Positions 10,284 through 21,619 are shown, counted from the first letter of the stretch. The stretch is DNA of 64,000 nt from Isoetes taiwanensis (GCA_021234155.1 JAJEKV010000011.1:7487132-7551131); one strand, 5' to 3'. Numbers and translations: made by a program. Notes: generated by a model from the letters alone, not told the origin.

Positions 10284-13200
10284 ATGGCGCTCCCTGATAC
10301 CGGCCTGGAGGCAATCACACGTTTAGCATTGGATTTTCGGCCTGATGAATCCGAATACAGTGTTCCAGATTTGTTGGATGTCAATGCAACACAGGAAATA
10401 TCACGTGAAGATCCAGTTTCCTCTGCAATTTACAAGAAATTGGATGCAGCGAGAAAGAGAGAATACAGATTACGGAATAAGATGAAAAAAGCAAATTTGA
10501 GCGGGAGGATCCGAGCATGAGACGCAGGCAAGAAATAGCCAAGCAAGTAGTTGATTACTTCAATAAGCTCATCAAAAGCATTCACCGAACTCAAGGCCGA
10601 TGTGATGAAGAGGGTGGTTCATCACCCCGAAAATGGAAATCTCGAAACACGGAATTTTGCCAAATCCAAAGGAGTGCAAGGCAGCGGGGGTGCTGCTCAA
10701 CAATTTGAAACAGACAATGGCAGCCACAAAGAGGCAAAGAAACCATGATATTTGGAGAGCCAGAACCTCTACACTTGTGATGGCTTCTTCCACAAAATCG
10801 AGATGCAATTCCACTATGGCAGGGCTGTTAGGTACATCTAATTCTTGCTTTCATGCCTGTGCTTCTTCATGCTTTCAAGTGCTTGTATCTGGCGAGTGAT
10901 CTTTGGTGGGATATGTTCATTGATTAATGTGCAATATTTCTTATGATAGGTTGCATGAGGTCAACTATTGCAACTGCTGCATTAAGGAAATCGGAAGCCT
11001 TCTTTGGAAATGGTCTGTGGTCTTGTTTCCAAAGGAGGTTGAGGTGCGATTCTCTCACCCCTTCTTGCAAGCAAAGTATAACAGAATTCTGGAAACAAAA
11101 TAGCAGAGTCTCTCCTTGCAAGAAAGATGTTGTGAACACTGTTGGAGAGTCAGGCTTCCGAATTTCTTATCCCTTGCACCTTATGGAGGTCACACAGGTA
11201 CAAGTTTCCATACATTCTTTTTTTTTTGCTATTATTGCATAAATATTCCTAACCAAAGGCCACCATTCAGCTGCAGCTATATCAACAATACAAAAAGGCA
11301 CATCCTGAACACCCTGTTTGCTTAAAGGCTTTCGAGAAGTTGAAGCCTATTTATGTAAAGAAAGTATCAGAAAGGGAAACCTGTTGTTGCATATACCATA
11401 TGAAGTTGAGTATGCGGGGTAGCACCGAATGCATTAAGGTCGCCAAAACCGGATTCCATGGTGAAGAGTGCAAGTGCACTGCGAGGTCCGTGGATCCGGT
11501 GAGAATTGTCCGCCAGCCAACATCATTGACTCAACCAGCCCGAGCTCACGGAGGGTCGTGGTTTGCAACAAGAGAGAGGGTGAAGAATAGTATAAACATG
11601 ACTGCCTGATGCAGACATGTCAGAAGTGTGGCATAAAAAGTCTTCCTATATGTCCAAGAGAAAGAGAGAATCATGAGTTCTTGCTTGAATGGAAGACGTT
11701 TGAAAAGGTAATACTCTCTTTATTGCTTGCTGAAGCATGCTGATATGTGCTGTCATCCGCTGAATACTGCTTTTGCGCTTTCAACATGCGCTAATCTTCT
11801 GTAATATATGCTACAGACCTTGTTACAGATTCGAGTGGAGACAGAAGAAGCTAGCCTGCGTTACCGAGGAAGTGCCAGGTGGCAGCAGAAAGAAAAGATC
11901 CAATGCCACCAAGAAGGGAAACAAAAGTGAGAAATCCAAGGTAGCTGGTGGGACACAGCCTGAAGCTGCAGCACAAGTTGAGAAGAAGAGAAACAAAAGT
12001 AAGAAATCCAAGGTAGCTGGTGGGACACAGCCTGAAGCTGCAGCACAAGTTGAGAAGAAGGGAAACAAAAGTAAGAAATCCAAGGCAGCTGGTGGGATCT
12101 GACAAGAAGCAGAAGACACAAGATGAGACCTCAAATGGCAAGGGGAAAAAAAAAGAAAGGACCAAAGCCAGTCCTTAGATTGTCTTACAAGAGAACGGCA
12201 GTGAAGGATTTCATTTCATATCTGTGTTCCACATTGAAGATATTCGTGCCACACAATTACAGGGCTAGATGGAAGGCCATGCAATTCAGGAGTTGCCTGG
12301 ACAATATCCAAGATGGCATCATTGTTTCTGTAATTGATTTTGCAGAGAATTACAGCATAAAAATACAAAGGGAGGTTCAAAGCCAGCATTGGCACAATGA
12401 CCAGATAACAATTCTCGTCCACATCACGTATAGGATGGACAACAGCTCTGGGATCAGAAAGCTATTGAAGGAAACCCATTTTTACTTGAGTGATGACAAG
12501 ATTCATGACACTCTTTTTGTGCAGCACTGTCTTAGAAAGCACAATTCATGGCTAGTATCAAATGGTGTAGAATTCTCCAGGCATATAGTTTGGTCAGATG
12601 GTTGTTCTAGCCAATTCAAATCTGCCCGGCCATTCTATTTCCTACCAAGATATCACCACGAGCTAGGGAAAGAAATAATATGGAATTTCTTTGGGACAGC
12701 CCATGGTAAGGGAGAGCACGATGGGCAAGGGGCAGTCCTTAAAGGGGCATTCACTAGAGAGCAGCTCAAGTATGATGGAGTGAGATTTAGGGGTGCTGCT
12801 GATGCCTGTGAATTCGCTACGCAATGGAATGAAGGTGCCAGCAACGGGGACATCAAGAGTTAATGTGCTTTCATCTGCATTCATCTGCTTTTGACGTGCT
12901 TTCATCTGCTTTAAAAAGTGCTTTCATCTGCTTTTATCTGCTGTGTATTGCTGTATTGTGCCTCTGTACTGTATGTGAACTGCAATACTTGTTGCCGGCT
13001 TTTTGCAGGCACTTCTGGTTCATTGGAAAGGATGATGTTGATAGGACAGACCGGCTGGACTGTGCCAGGGTAGAAGGGACCAAGATTATAAACACAGCAT
13101 CAGGACATACTTGGCCAAATCAAGCACAAGGGTGGCTCATAGAGGTTTAAGTTGTTTCTGTGGTAACTGTTTGAAAGGAAACTGGTCATCTTGTGTGAAC

Positions 13201-13671
13201 AAGCAGAGGTTAAAGAATTGGAAATATGTTACTCTAAAGCCAGAAAAGTCTACTGGTGAAGGTACTGAAGATGAAATCAATGAGGCATTTTTTGAAGGTG
13301 ATGGAGAATGGCTTAGTGGAAACATAGAGGAAGGTGATAACTTTGCCGTTGTAGCCGAGGAGGGAAATCAGGAGAATGCAGATTTCTATGTGGTGAAATG
13401 TGTTAAGCCGAGGCATATCCTTGACAGAATTGTCAAGGATAGCTGGGGTCAGACCTTCAATGTCGATGAACATGTGTTGGCTGGTTTGTACTATGCTGTC
13501 CAGCCCGATGGTACTTGGGAGCTACTTGAAGACAAAGGCCTGACCTTCCAGTACAGTCATCACGTATCAGCTATCAAGTTTGAGATGAATCAGATTCCTG
13601 GCACCAACAGATTTTCCCTTGATCAGGCTACTCACCAGATGATCATTGACAGTCTGCCATATGAAGGTTGA
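10284..13671 (+). pseudogene. DDE-type transposase of the DNA transposon, copy 1
   Basis: Begins MALPDTGLEAITRLALDF. Exons inferred from GT..AG sites shared with copy 2: 10284-10831, 10950-11197, 11271-11707, 11817 to about 12850, and 13009-13671. Order: charged N-terminal helices; a CCCIYHMK Cys/His region; Lys-rich 72-bp tandem repeats; the catalytic region with DFAENYS, then IVWSDGCSSQFKSAR, then GTAHGKGEHDGQG; and a C-terminal domain with GLSCFCGNC..G. The same order (a C.CIYHEN-like motif, DFAENYS, SDG..QFKN, HGKG.CDG.GG, LSCFC) is found in transposase-like proteins common in invertebrate genomes, as I recall them. Single-base losses in exon 1 and exon 3 shift the frame, so it is not functional as read. 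Confidence 0.8.
11911..12102 (+). repeat. 72-bp coding tandem repeat, nearly three copies
   Basis: Unit starts at 11911, 11983 and 12055, encoding KSKKSKVAGGTQPEAAAQ-type repeats. Copy 2 of the transposon has only two units (48367, 48439). This is an expandable basic linker in the transposase. Confidence 0.9.
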
Positions 13672-13999
13672 ATATGCTTTGACCTAGTTGTTTTATCATT
13701 TTGACAGGTCTGTAGTTACTTGTGTACTTGTCTCAAATTTTGATCATTATATTGGAGACAATGCTTGTGAGAAAAGTTTTGTAGTATTGGACTGCTGTAC
13801 TGGAGTATTTTAATATTGGAAACAATGCTTGTAGTATTGGAGAGTAAGCTTGATATATATTACAGAAAATTGTACACTCAAGATTAGAGACATCTTACAA
13901 GATCACTCAATACTCAAGATAACACAAAGTAATCATGCATATATATTACAAAAAAGTAGTATACAATGGTTACTTCATGTGTCATCGAAGTCTTCAAAG
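13672..13999. other. Convergent 3' intergenic region of copy 1
   Basis: Lies between the stop codons of the converging genes. It contains repeats of the type GTAGTATTGGA and AT-rich words suitable as polyadenylation signals. No gene. The matching region of copy 2 is 50088-50427. Confidence 0.6.
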
Positions 14000-16900
14000 T
14001 CATGCTCGCCGCCGGGGAAGGGTGCCCAAAGAAATGCCTTTGTACTTCAAGAGGAGCATTGAGGATATAGTAGGTCGAGACAAGGTAGTTGTTGAGACAA
14101 GAATCCAAAGATCAAGAATCGCCTCCGGGGCCAACCATGCATCGCTGAAATCAATTTGTGAGATCGTTTCAGATCTTGTATGAGAAGACAAGTATTCCAA
14201 AGCTGGACACACAAACTTCTCCAAAAAATTGTCCTCTTCTTGCCCCTTGAAAGGCATAACAGGAACGGTTGTGTGTGCAGGGTTTAGAAACCCTTTGTGT
14301 AGGCTGTCATCAACCAAGAAAATCATACCATGATATTGAGGAAAATCCTCAAGTACAACCTTCAACTCCTTGAAAAAAAGTTGTTTTTCTGTACTGGTTG
14401 GATGCTCGCATGCATAGCAATGTTCTTGACCATATATCTTCAAGAATCTGGTCTGCAAATCAGGGAACAATGCATCCACCATATCCCTTGTATTCCGAAG
14501 TAAAGAAGCACTCCAAATCACAACATCAAACCTCTGCAGTGCCCACTCCACAAACTCATGATACCTTGGTCTGCAAATGAGGTACTTACTTGCAGTTTCT
14601 TTTACAACATGGTTCGTTTGTGGTGGATGCAAGATTTTCCCGTTCATTCTCCTCTGTTGTGTCTGTGCCAGTACACCATTTATGTCAAGCACCATGCACT
14701 TCCGTCTGGGTGTCCATCCCTCCACGTTTGCAACCACTGTCGATGTCTGCTGCATCGTGCTTGTCTAAACTGGACTCTGCTGGGAAGTGCTATCTGGACG
14801 TGCTGGCTGTTGCTGCGACCTGCTGGACTCTGGTTTATCTTTGCTACCAGGTGATGGAGAGTGCTGATAGCCATAGTTAGATACATCCTTATCTGTATCT
14901 CCCTGTCCCCAATGTATGGGTGTTTCCTGGCTATCAGTAACCCTTACCAAGTGGTGGCTTAGGGGACTAGGTGGTTTGTCAACCCTGTCCACAGAAACTA
15001 CTTTCCTTGGTCTCCTGCAAAATCAAAAGTGGTGCTACAATTACCAACTGAAACTTGCAGAACATTATGCTAAGTGAAATAAGACAAGTAAAATAACTGC
15101 TTGATCTTAAATATTGGATTGCACCTTTTGTATGTAATAGGTTGTTTTTGCACTTTGGTTTCTTCATTATCTGTCTGGGTTCTTTCACTATCTTCAGCTT
15201 CAGAGTCAGTAAGCACCACTTGTGGCTGCCTTCTCCTTCTGCAGGCAAATGCATATTGATCCCTAGGTTGAAACTCGAAACAAATTTTACAAGGACACAA
15301 TGGGGGAAAATAAATATATTCTAGTATTAAACAAAAACCTTTTAACTGATCGTTTTGGCACGTCTTGTGCAAACAAAATTGGGCCTGAAACAAGTACATA
15401 TAAATTATATTAGACTGAGGGTTTTTTTCCTAGTGCCACGTCTATAGGCACGTCCTCATCAACCGAATCATACCCTCACTCTCGGGCTCTATAACACTTT
15501 TGGTCCTGGACCTTGTGAGCCTTGTGATTCGGCCCACAACCTTGTTCACCTGCTTATCCACTATATTCGGGTCTTCAACATCCTTGTCTTCCCCTGCAAC
15601 AACAGTGTTAGAGGAGGCCTTTGTAGAGGTTCTTTGCAGAATTTGGAACTATATTGTATTTTCAAAGATCGTCGGAACCACTTTGGAATCTGCTTTGGAC
15701 CGTGTTGGTGTCTTTAGCACGCAGTGCTTTCAGTCTTTGCATTGTCTTCTTGTTGCTTGCCTCATCTTTGTTCACATCGTCTCTGAGCGCTTCTAATATA
15801 CCCACTTCAGGAAACAAAGCGTGTACCTTTTTGGCTGTTCTTGCTTGTGGAGTTCGAGTCCTTGTAGACTTGTGTCAGGGGGTCCTTTTACTAAGAGGTG
15901 TTTTCACATGCTTCCTTTTCCGTTGTTTATGCAGGTTGTAGCTACCACCTCATCTAAGTCAATTGTCTCAACTTCTTTGTTTGTGTGCTGCCCCAACATA
16001 TAAGGGTTCTGCTTTTTGTCTTCCCCAATTCCTCCACTAAGCCTCGGGCTGGAACTGTTTTCGAGCATTCGAGGTGTGTCTTCTCCATAAGCAAACTCGA
16101 GGCTGACTAACATGATATACATTGGCCACATTTCAGCTTCGGACTTAGGGTTTAATCATCACGGAATGCCGGCCGCATGTGGAGCATCTCTCCTCATGTC
16201 CAATTGGCAACCTGAATGTCACAGGATAGATGCTCACAAGCTGGCCAGCTCTCCTTGTAAGCTCCCTAAGCCTGTTGAGATTCTGTAAGTGCTGCTTGGC
16301 TTTTGCAAGCTGCACTTCATTGTTTGCAACCTCAGCAGCTATAGTGGCCACCTGTTGAACTATCCCCTCATCTATTGGGCCACCCCCATTTCAACAAGGG
16401 CTTTGAGCATGTACTCCGCCATGTCTTTTCTCTCTCCAAGCTCAAGTGGCTCGCCAGAGGCACCAAACATCGGGACTGTGGCTCGCTTGAAGGCGTGAGA
16501 TGTTGTCTTTAATTTTCTGCAATTTCTCTTGTGAAGCCGAGAAGAAAGCTCCCTTAGCCTGGGACTGGACAACTAGCTCCTTCTTGGAGACTAAATCAGC
16601 CTGCTGCGTGTTTAGTGTTTCCTGCAAATCTGTGCACATGGCTTCCAGGCGTGATATGTTCTCCCCATAAGCTGTGTAAGCTGTTGGGCACATTGCAAAG
16701 CTCCTAATGGACGGCCTCCCTTCTAATTTAATACCGTGCCTCCCCGAAACCGGCCTTTTCGCTTTATGCTTTCAGTCTGCCGTGGTTTCTTTGGGATTTG
16801 ACCGACCGCTCGCCGCTTCTTCGGAGCACCGCTGGTGGGTTCACTTTTAACCTTGCCTTTGAGGGCTCTACTCTTTTGCCGCAATCGCCGCCCAATTAAC

Positions 16901-17385
16901 CTTGAACTTTCGTGGATCCCGCTTTGCTCTCGTGCAGTTATTGAATGCAAATAGGTATGATACTGTCTTTCTAACTTCTCTGTTCTTCAACCCGTCCGGG
17001 TATATTTTGCTCAGAAGTTCTATTAGAGCTTCTTCGTGCTCTGGCCTTACCTTGTCAATGGAAGTTTTGCCAGGAATGACCCCGTTGGTATCCCAAACTT
17101 CATTGTACTCTGCTGCAGATATGAGATCTATTCGAAATTGAGAGGGATGAACGCCCTCGTTTGGCAGACCCGCATATGCATGGAAGTCTTCTTCGGTTCG
17201 GCAATCAGCCAGGTCCGGTCTTAAGGGAACGTTTCTTCTGGCCTGGAAGAATGCAAGAAAATCGAATTAACAGGGTTGAACCCTAAACCCATAGAAATTT
17301 TGTTTTGTTGCTTTTTGCTTACCCGGCAAATGGGTTCCGTTGGAATTACTGCTTGAGCGGGCGGATCAATCACCTTCTTTACCAT
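14000..17385 (-). pseudogene. Second transposon gene: coiled coil plus FCP1-like phosphatase domain, copy 1
   Basis: Starts MVKKVIDPPAQAVIP at 17385. Exon 1 (17385-17323) ends CGG|GTAAGC and exon 2 starts at 17242 after TTCCAG, in phase. Then follow an unrecognised domain (about 17242-16880), a basic stretch (GAPKKRRAVGQIPKKP), a coiled coil (16690-16300), an acidic Ser-rich stretch (16000-15100) and the C-terminal domain (14755-14000). That domain matches the HAD fold of plant FCP1/NIF-like proteins: MVLDINGVL (motif I), YHEFVEWAL, VVIWSAS (motif II), HCYACEHPT, LVDDSLHKGFLNP (motif IV) and VMPF. Motif I reads D-I-N, lacking the second Asp of DxD; plant relatives with DLNGLL share this as I recall them, so catalysis is uncertain. 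Several frameshifts and stops lie upstream. It likely binds or modifies a nuclear protein; the substrate is unknown. Confidence 0.75.
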
Positions 17386-17707
17386 GGTTGATCTGTTTGT
17401 TTAATGTGGAAATCCGAGAGCGCAAATTCGGCCGGAACAGAGAAAGTTGGGGAAGAGAGATTTGGAAAAACACAAATTTGAAAGTTCGTTCGTTTGTCTA
17501 GTGGTTCCAGATTGCAGGGGTCGCATTCATTACCGGGGGCGGCAAACAGGTAATGATTGTATAAACGGGTACCGGCTAGACGAATAGACGGGCAGAATAT
17601 AGGTGGTACTATATAGGTGAAGGGTGGGAAAAAAATGTTTGAAGGGTGGAGAAAAATGTATTTTGGGTGCTAGTGCTGGTGCTGGTGCTGGGGTCGCGTT
17701 TTTTTGC
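17386..17707 (-). promoter_or_regulatory. Upstream region of the phosphatase-like gene inside the right TIR
   Basis: About 320 bp between the start codon and the right TIR. It holds CT-tract repeats (GGTGCTAGTGCTGGTGCTGG at 17668-17687) and ATATAGGTGGTACTATATAGG words near 17598-17618 that could serve as TATA elements. No coding sequence. Confidence 0.3.
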
Positions 17708-17730
17708 TACCCACCAGCATACTTTCACCC
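17708..17730 (-). repeat. Right terminal inverted repeat, copy 1
   Basis: Ends CCAGCATACTTTCACCC, exact reverse complement of the left TIR, followed by ACAA (17731-17734). Confidence 0.9.
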
Positions 17731-18720
17731 ACAAAAATACAGACCTTTCTACAACACTAGTAGCCAAATATATAGCCATATGGTTTTCAGTCTAATCTGC
17801 ATATCTAGTAGTTTTCCATAGTGTTATGTTTCCTTTCTCAAGATAATATCAATTGCTGGCCTTATAAGTGCACAGATTCCTGGAAATCAGGACCTTAAAC
17901 CGTAAAATTTGTCGACTTAGAACTGTGTAAGGCTTATAGATTTAACATATCTTTTACAAAGCACTGTACTTACCTTAAGAATATGGTCTTGCTTTAAAAG
18001 AGAATAAAACTGCTCTAGAACACGTGCCTTTAAATTCATACCATCCAGATTTTATGTTATGATGCAAATTATGCTAAAAGAAATGATGTTAAATCATGCA
18101 GTGGCATAGCCGAATTAAACAAATGTGTCTGATCACTATATGATGCAAAAAGAGAAGAAAAAACGTCCAGTACATGAGTACATGCTGATAGACTTACTAC
18201 CATTCTCTTGTTTTATTTTGTTACCATATTTACTGAAAAAAGGAAAAACCTGATTGAGAAGAATGCCATCATTTTCAAGGTCTTGAAAATCCGTAGTATG
18301 ACTACTAGTGCTGCTTCCAGCTCCAGCATCGCATGTTACACCAGCTTTACCATAAACAGCTATGTTACAAGCATCCGGTCCTTATCTTTCAGTGTTGAAT
18401 GTGCTGCAAGTCAAGTGGTCAGACCATTGGTTATGGGTAACCCCCAACCAGGCTCAGAACCTACTGACTACCATCGGATGGTTAAAAGTGGGAATTTCAT
18501 GGTCATTGAAAACAACTTTCATGTATCACATAGGCATGGGAACACAAGGCAATAGTGTGGGTTCAAATCCCACATGTTCTCAAACTAATACATGATTCAA
18601 GCCTGTTGGCAGGTGAAGGAGATACGTAGGCCCATAGAGTTGCATGTATCTATCTGAAATCTCAAAACTGCATTTTGAATCTTCTAAATCCTCCGCATCA
18701 TTCTGTGTCCTGCGAATATT
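17731..18720. other. Non-coding stretch with a tRNA-like (SINE-like) B-box
   Basis: No gene. At 18556-18576 the word GTGTGGGTTCAAATCCCACAT has a 5-bp T-stem and the pol III B-box GGTTCAAATCC. No convincing cloverleaf or acceptor stem surrounds it, so a tRNA-derived SINE is more likely than a tRNA gene. Confidence 0.35.
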
Positions 18721-18724
18721 GCAT

Positions 18725-18895
18725 TATTAAACGTTCAACTCGCATTCGTTACTTTCAATATCCTTTCCTTTCCCTTAATTAACCTCAGTAATATTCTTGC
18801 TTTCCTTTTTAAGACACATCGTGTCGCACGTTGACATGTTAATGTAGATTTATTTTATAAGGCATAATGACTTCTATATGCTTCGTTGTGGAATA
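18725..18895 (+). repeat. Direct repeat unit A (second copy near 23205-23342)
   Basis: Shares CATTCGTTACTTTCAATATC, TTAATTAACCTCAGTAATAT and GCATAATGACTTCTATATGC with 23209-23340, with small indels. The second copy lies inside the right arm of the inverted duplication in the same orientation, so it interrupts the symmetry there. Confidence 0.85.
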
Positions 18896-19320
18896 CATCG
18901 ATGATAAATTGATCTACTGATATCCTATTCGGAGACGAGGGTGCTATTGATTTTTCATCGATCAAAAATTCAAATTCTAATTCACGATTATCTAAAACAT
19001 TTCTTTTTGAATAAATACTTCTAGTATCAATGAAACTTGACAAAGAACTCAATGTATAAAAAAAATCTTTGAACTTATAAATCAGAAACTCAAATACCTT
19101 TATAAAGTTTTTATAAATTAAAAAAAACTTAAAGTAATTGTTATTAAGTTTCACATATCGACCACTCGAATTTTCATTAATGAAAGATCTCATTTCATTG
19201 TATACTATTCCAAAAAAGTTCTTTTTAGAAGAAACAAAATTCTTAATTCTTATATTTGAATATTTTTTATAATAGATTTTGCTCTGTTTCTTCGAATGAT
19301 AAATAGGAGCAAAGATGGAG
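18855..19320 (-). other. AT-rich open frame of organelle-like composition, unidentified
   Basis: The minus-strand frame running from the LINE-derived segment at 19.4 kb to a stop at 18855 encodes a Lys/Asn/Phe/Tyr/Ile-rich stretch. It includes RSFINENSSGRYVKLNNNYF and SIAPSSPNRISVDQFIIDVF. Such composition is typical of plastid frames such as ycf1 or ycf2, which suggests a plastid-derived insertion, but I could not match it to a particular gene. The upstream part of the frame is LINE 3' sequence, so the full open frame is a chance fusion. Confidence 0.3.
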
Positions 19321-19380
19321 CAAATAGGGGCATCTCCTTGATAACCAAACCAGATACATATAGATAGCAAGTTAGTGAAA

Positions 19381-19590
19381 CCATTATGGCCGGGATTAAA
19401 AAACCTCGCCCTTTCGGGTTTTCGAGGAAAAACCCTGACAATAATGTGATCACTAACCCATGCTAGGTTCAAAATCATAATAGATCCTGTACTCTCATGC
19501 TGCCTAGCCTTATTGGGTGTAAATACATTACAACAATGAAGTTGCCAAAGGCGAAAACATGTTTGAATTGTCTTTTCCATTGATCTTCAT
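19381..19590 (-). mobile_element. LINE 3'-end derived segment, left arm
   Basis: Contains the GGATTAAAAAACCTCGCCC...TTTTCGAGG hairpin word typical of the LINE 3' ends in this window. There is no simple-repeat tail. Confidence 0.6.
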
Positions 19591-19664
19591 CTTGTGCTTC
19601 GAATCCAAAGCTCTCTTCCAAAAAGCCACGCTAACGGAACCAAAAGCCACCAAGGCTATCTAGG

Positions 19665-19805
19665 CACTAGGGCCTCCAACCAGGCACTAGGGCCTCCATC
19701 CAGGCACAAGGGCCTCAACCAGGCACAAAAGCCTCAACCAGGCACAAAGGCCTCCAACCAGGCACTAGGCCTCCAACTAGGCGCAAGGCCTCCAACAAAG
19801 TGTTA
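19665..19805 (+). repeat. Minisatellite of about 18-bp GGCAC-AAGGCCTCCAACCA units
   Basis: About seven to eight degenerate units such as GGCACTAGGGCCTCCAACCA. An inverted counterpart lies at 24030-24165. Confidence 0.85.
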
Positions 19806-19842
19806 GTTTACAAACAAGTTATAAAAGCAGGAAAAGGGTGGG

Positions 19843-20060
19843 GGGATGGGCCAAACCGTAGGAAGAAGAAAGGAGATGCTATGAGAGCTGATGAAGAAAG
19901 AAAGGGACGCCAAAGATCCTAAATAGAGCACTAGGAAAATGACAAGAGTAACTAACTGCTAACTGTATCGTAGTTCTAGAACCTTGTTTTCCTTCTATTC
20001 GGTGAAACGAAGGAAAACATCATTTCTAGAAATACTATGGGAAAAGACAGACAAGAATGC
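19843..20060. repeat. Terminal direct repeat, outer left copy
   Basis: About 215 bp beginning GGCCAAACCGTAGGAAGAAG. It recurs directly at 21753-21965 and inverted at 21965-22140 and 23785-23990. The spacing suggests terminal repeats of a small LTR-type or other repeat-bounded element, with the coiled-coil gene between them. Confidence 0.75.
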
Positions 20061-20867
20061 TGAAGAAGAGGCAGAACAATGCAATCCAATTAAGCTTGGG
20101 CCAAGAGCAAGCGACTAAAGTCGTTCATAAGCAATCAAAAATGCCTAAAACATAGAGTACCACAGAAGGCCACATAATTTTCAAAAATCCCAAAGGAAAC
20201 GGACTCTTAGTGAACATGAACACATGTTCAAGAATGGTATAGAGAAAATGGGCAAAAAATATCTTAGACGCAAGTTGGACATAAGGTTGGGAGACACAAA
20301 GCTCAAAGTAAAACAAACCATTCTGCCTACTACCGGCACAACAAGCAACCATATGTAGACACGAAAAACACCGTTCGAACCATGATCTTATACTACCAGC
20401 AGTAAGCCCACTATAAAATTATAACGGCCCCGTAAAACACTTGCAAAATAATGGTCTCATCCCGTTAGTTTACTTGAATTGATTTAAATGCTCGTTCATG
20501 CCTTGTTAAAATACATTCAAATTATTAACATAACATATGAATCGATGAGTCTTAAAATATGAAGGCAAGAAATTCGTTAGGGTTAATTAAGAGCAAAAAC
20601 AAAGAAAACTTACGAATGAAAAAATCAAAACAGAAAATAGTTAGGTCTTTGCATAGGTCTGGAGATCCGGCCCACAATCTCGGCATATAACCTGCTTGAA
20701 TCTGGAGTTCCAAGTCTGCAAATTCAAAATAAAGGAACCCATGAAGCCCTTCGGTAGGTTAGATGAGGTCAGAAATGGTAATAGGCGCAGATGAGACACG
20801 ATAATCAGAGCTTGATTTATCACAGATCTCTGGATTTGGCTGGCCCTTTGCTAATGATTCTAAACCA

Positions 20868-21619
20868 TTAATCGTCTGCTGCCAAGGTAGATCGAGTATA
20901 GAACAATAGGACATTAACACATGCAGCCAGCCGGTGGACAGAATGTGACAGATTGACAGTAGAAAAATCGAAGAGAAACAAGCTGAGAAACCAAACCATT
21001 TCAAAAACCTTCTTCCTGAAACTCTGCTTCTTATACAGCTTAAGAAAAAACAACTTTATTCCGACCATCCACAAACAACACCATGAACAAACAACACAGA
21101 TTCTTAGAGCCCCATTTTTGGGCCGTTTTTTCAAATCAAGCAGGGTTAAATCCCCCATATCGTAGAACTCTGCAACCCTTGGTTCCTCCCTATCCCTGAT
21201 GCAGATTATATTCTTCCTGTTAGAAATCAAAGAATTACCTCTATCGATGATGGCTTTGGCTGCTGCATCCAGGGTTTTGCGCATCTGCAAATGGCGCTCC
21301 AAATCCGCAAAATAGTCTTCCAATTGATTCAAAAAATCAAATTGTTTCATGTTTTCGTGATACTTCAAGAGAGGGGCTCTTGCCCTCCTGTTCTTTTGTT
21401 GGATCTCCTCCTGCAGAGTGGAAATTCTGGACTCCAAAGCCACAACAATTTCTGCTTTTGTGTCATTGAGATGGTCTAACCGATTCTCCAAAAGGCCGCT
21501 CAGGTTTTCTAACTTAGCTTCCAACCTGCCCTCCATGGCTTTAAGCCAAGCCGGAATCTGCTCAGAAAATCCGCTGCAAGACTTTTCCTAAGCTTTGTCA
21601 CACTAGTCTTTAGGGCCAT
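20868..21619 (-). pseudogene. Coiled-coil protein gene, left arm (unrecognised)
   Basis: Starts MALKTSVTKLRKS at 21619; a one-base frame change near 21552 leads into the main frame with EQIPAWLKAMEGRLEAK. Heptad-like segments follow (ENLSGLLENRLDHLND, ESRISTLQEEIQQKNRRARA), then a helical region (QLEDYFADLERHLQ, AAAKAIIDRGNSLISNRK) and FYDMGDLTLLDLKK. After about 145 codons the frame becomes hydrophobic and probably reads into an intron or untranslated sequence. It has no RT, gag or transposase motif. It may be a host gene piece carried by the repeat-bounded element. The function is unknown. Confidence 0.5.

Larger units (their letters stand above)
8296..17730. mobile_element. 9.4-kb DNA transposon, copy 1 (transposase + phosphatase-like gene)
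   Basis: Bounded by a 23-bp perfect terminal inverted repeat that starts GGGTGAAAGTATGCTGG (8296-8318, reverse complement 17708-17730) and flanked on both sides by ACAA, consistent with a 4-bp target duplication. Inside are two convergent multi-exon genes: a DDE-type transposase on + (10284-13671) and a gene on - (17385-14000) ending in an FCP1-like phosphatase domain. A second copy starts at 46484 with the same TIR and gene order, so both genes belong to the element and not to the insertion site. Copy 1 also carries a 1.67-kb nested insertion. Both genes are frameshifted here, so this copy is probably dead. A 4-bp duplication fits superfamilies such as Sola, but I do not assign it firmly. 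Confidence 0.85.

Noticed and set aside
11823-12165. Minus-strand frames rich in Leu/Cys/Phe across the 72-bp repeats
   Set aside because: Antisense of the Lys-rich coding repeats of the transposase.
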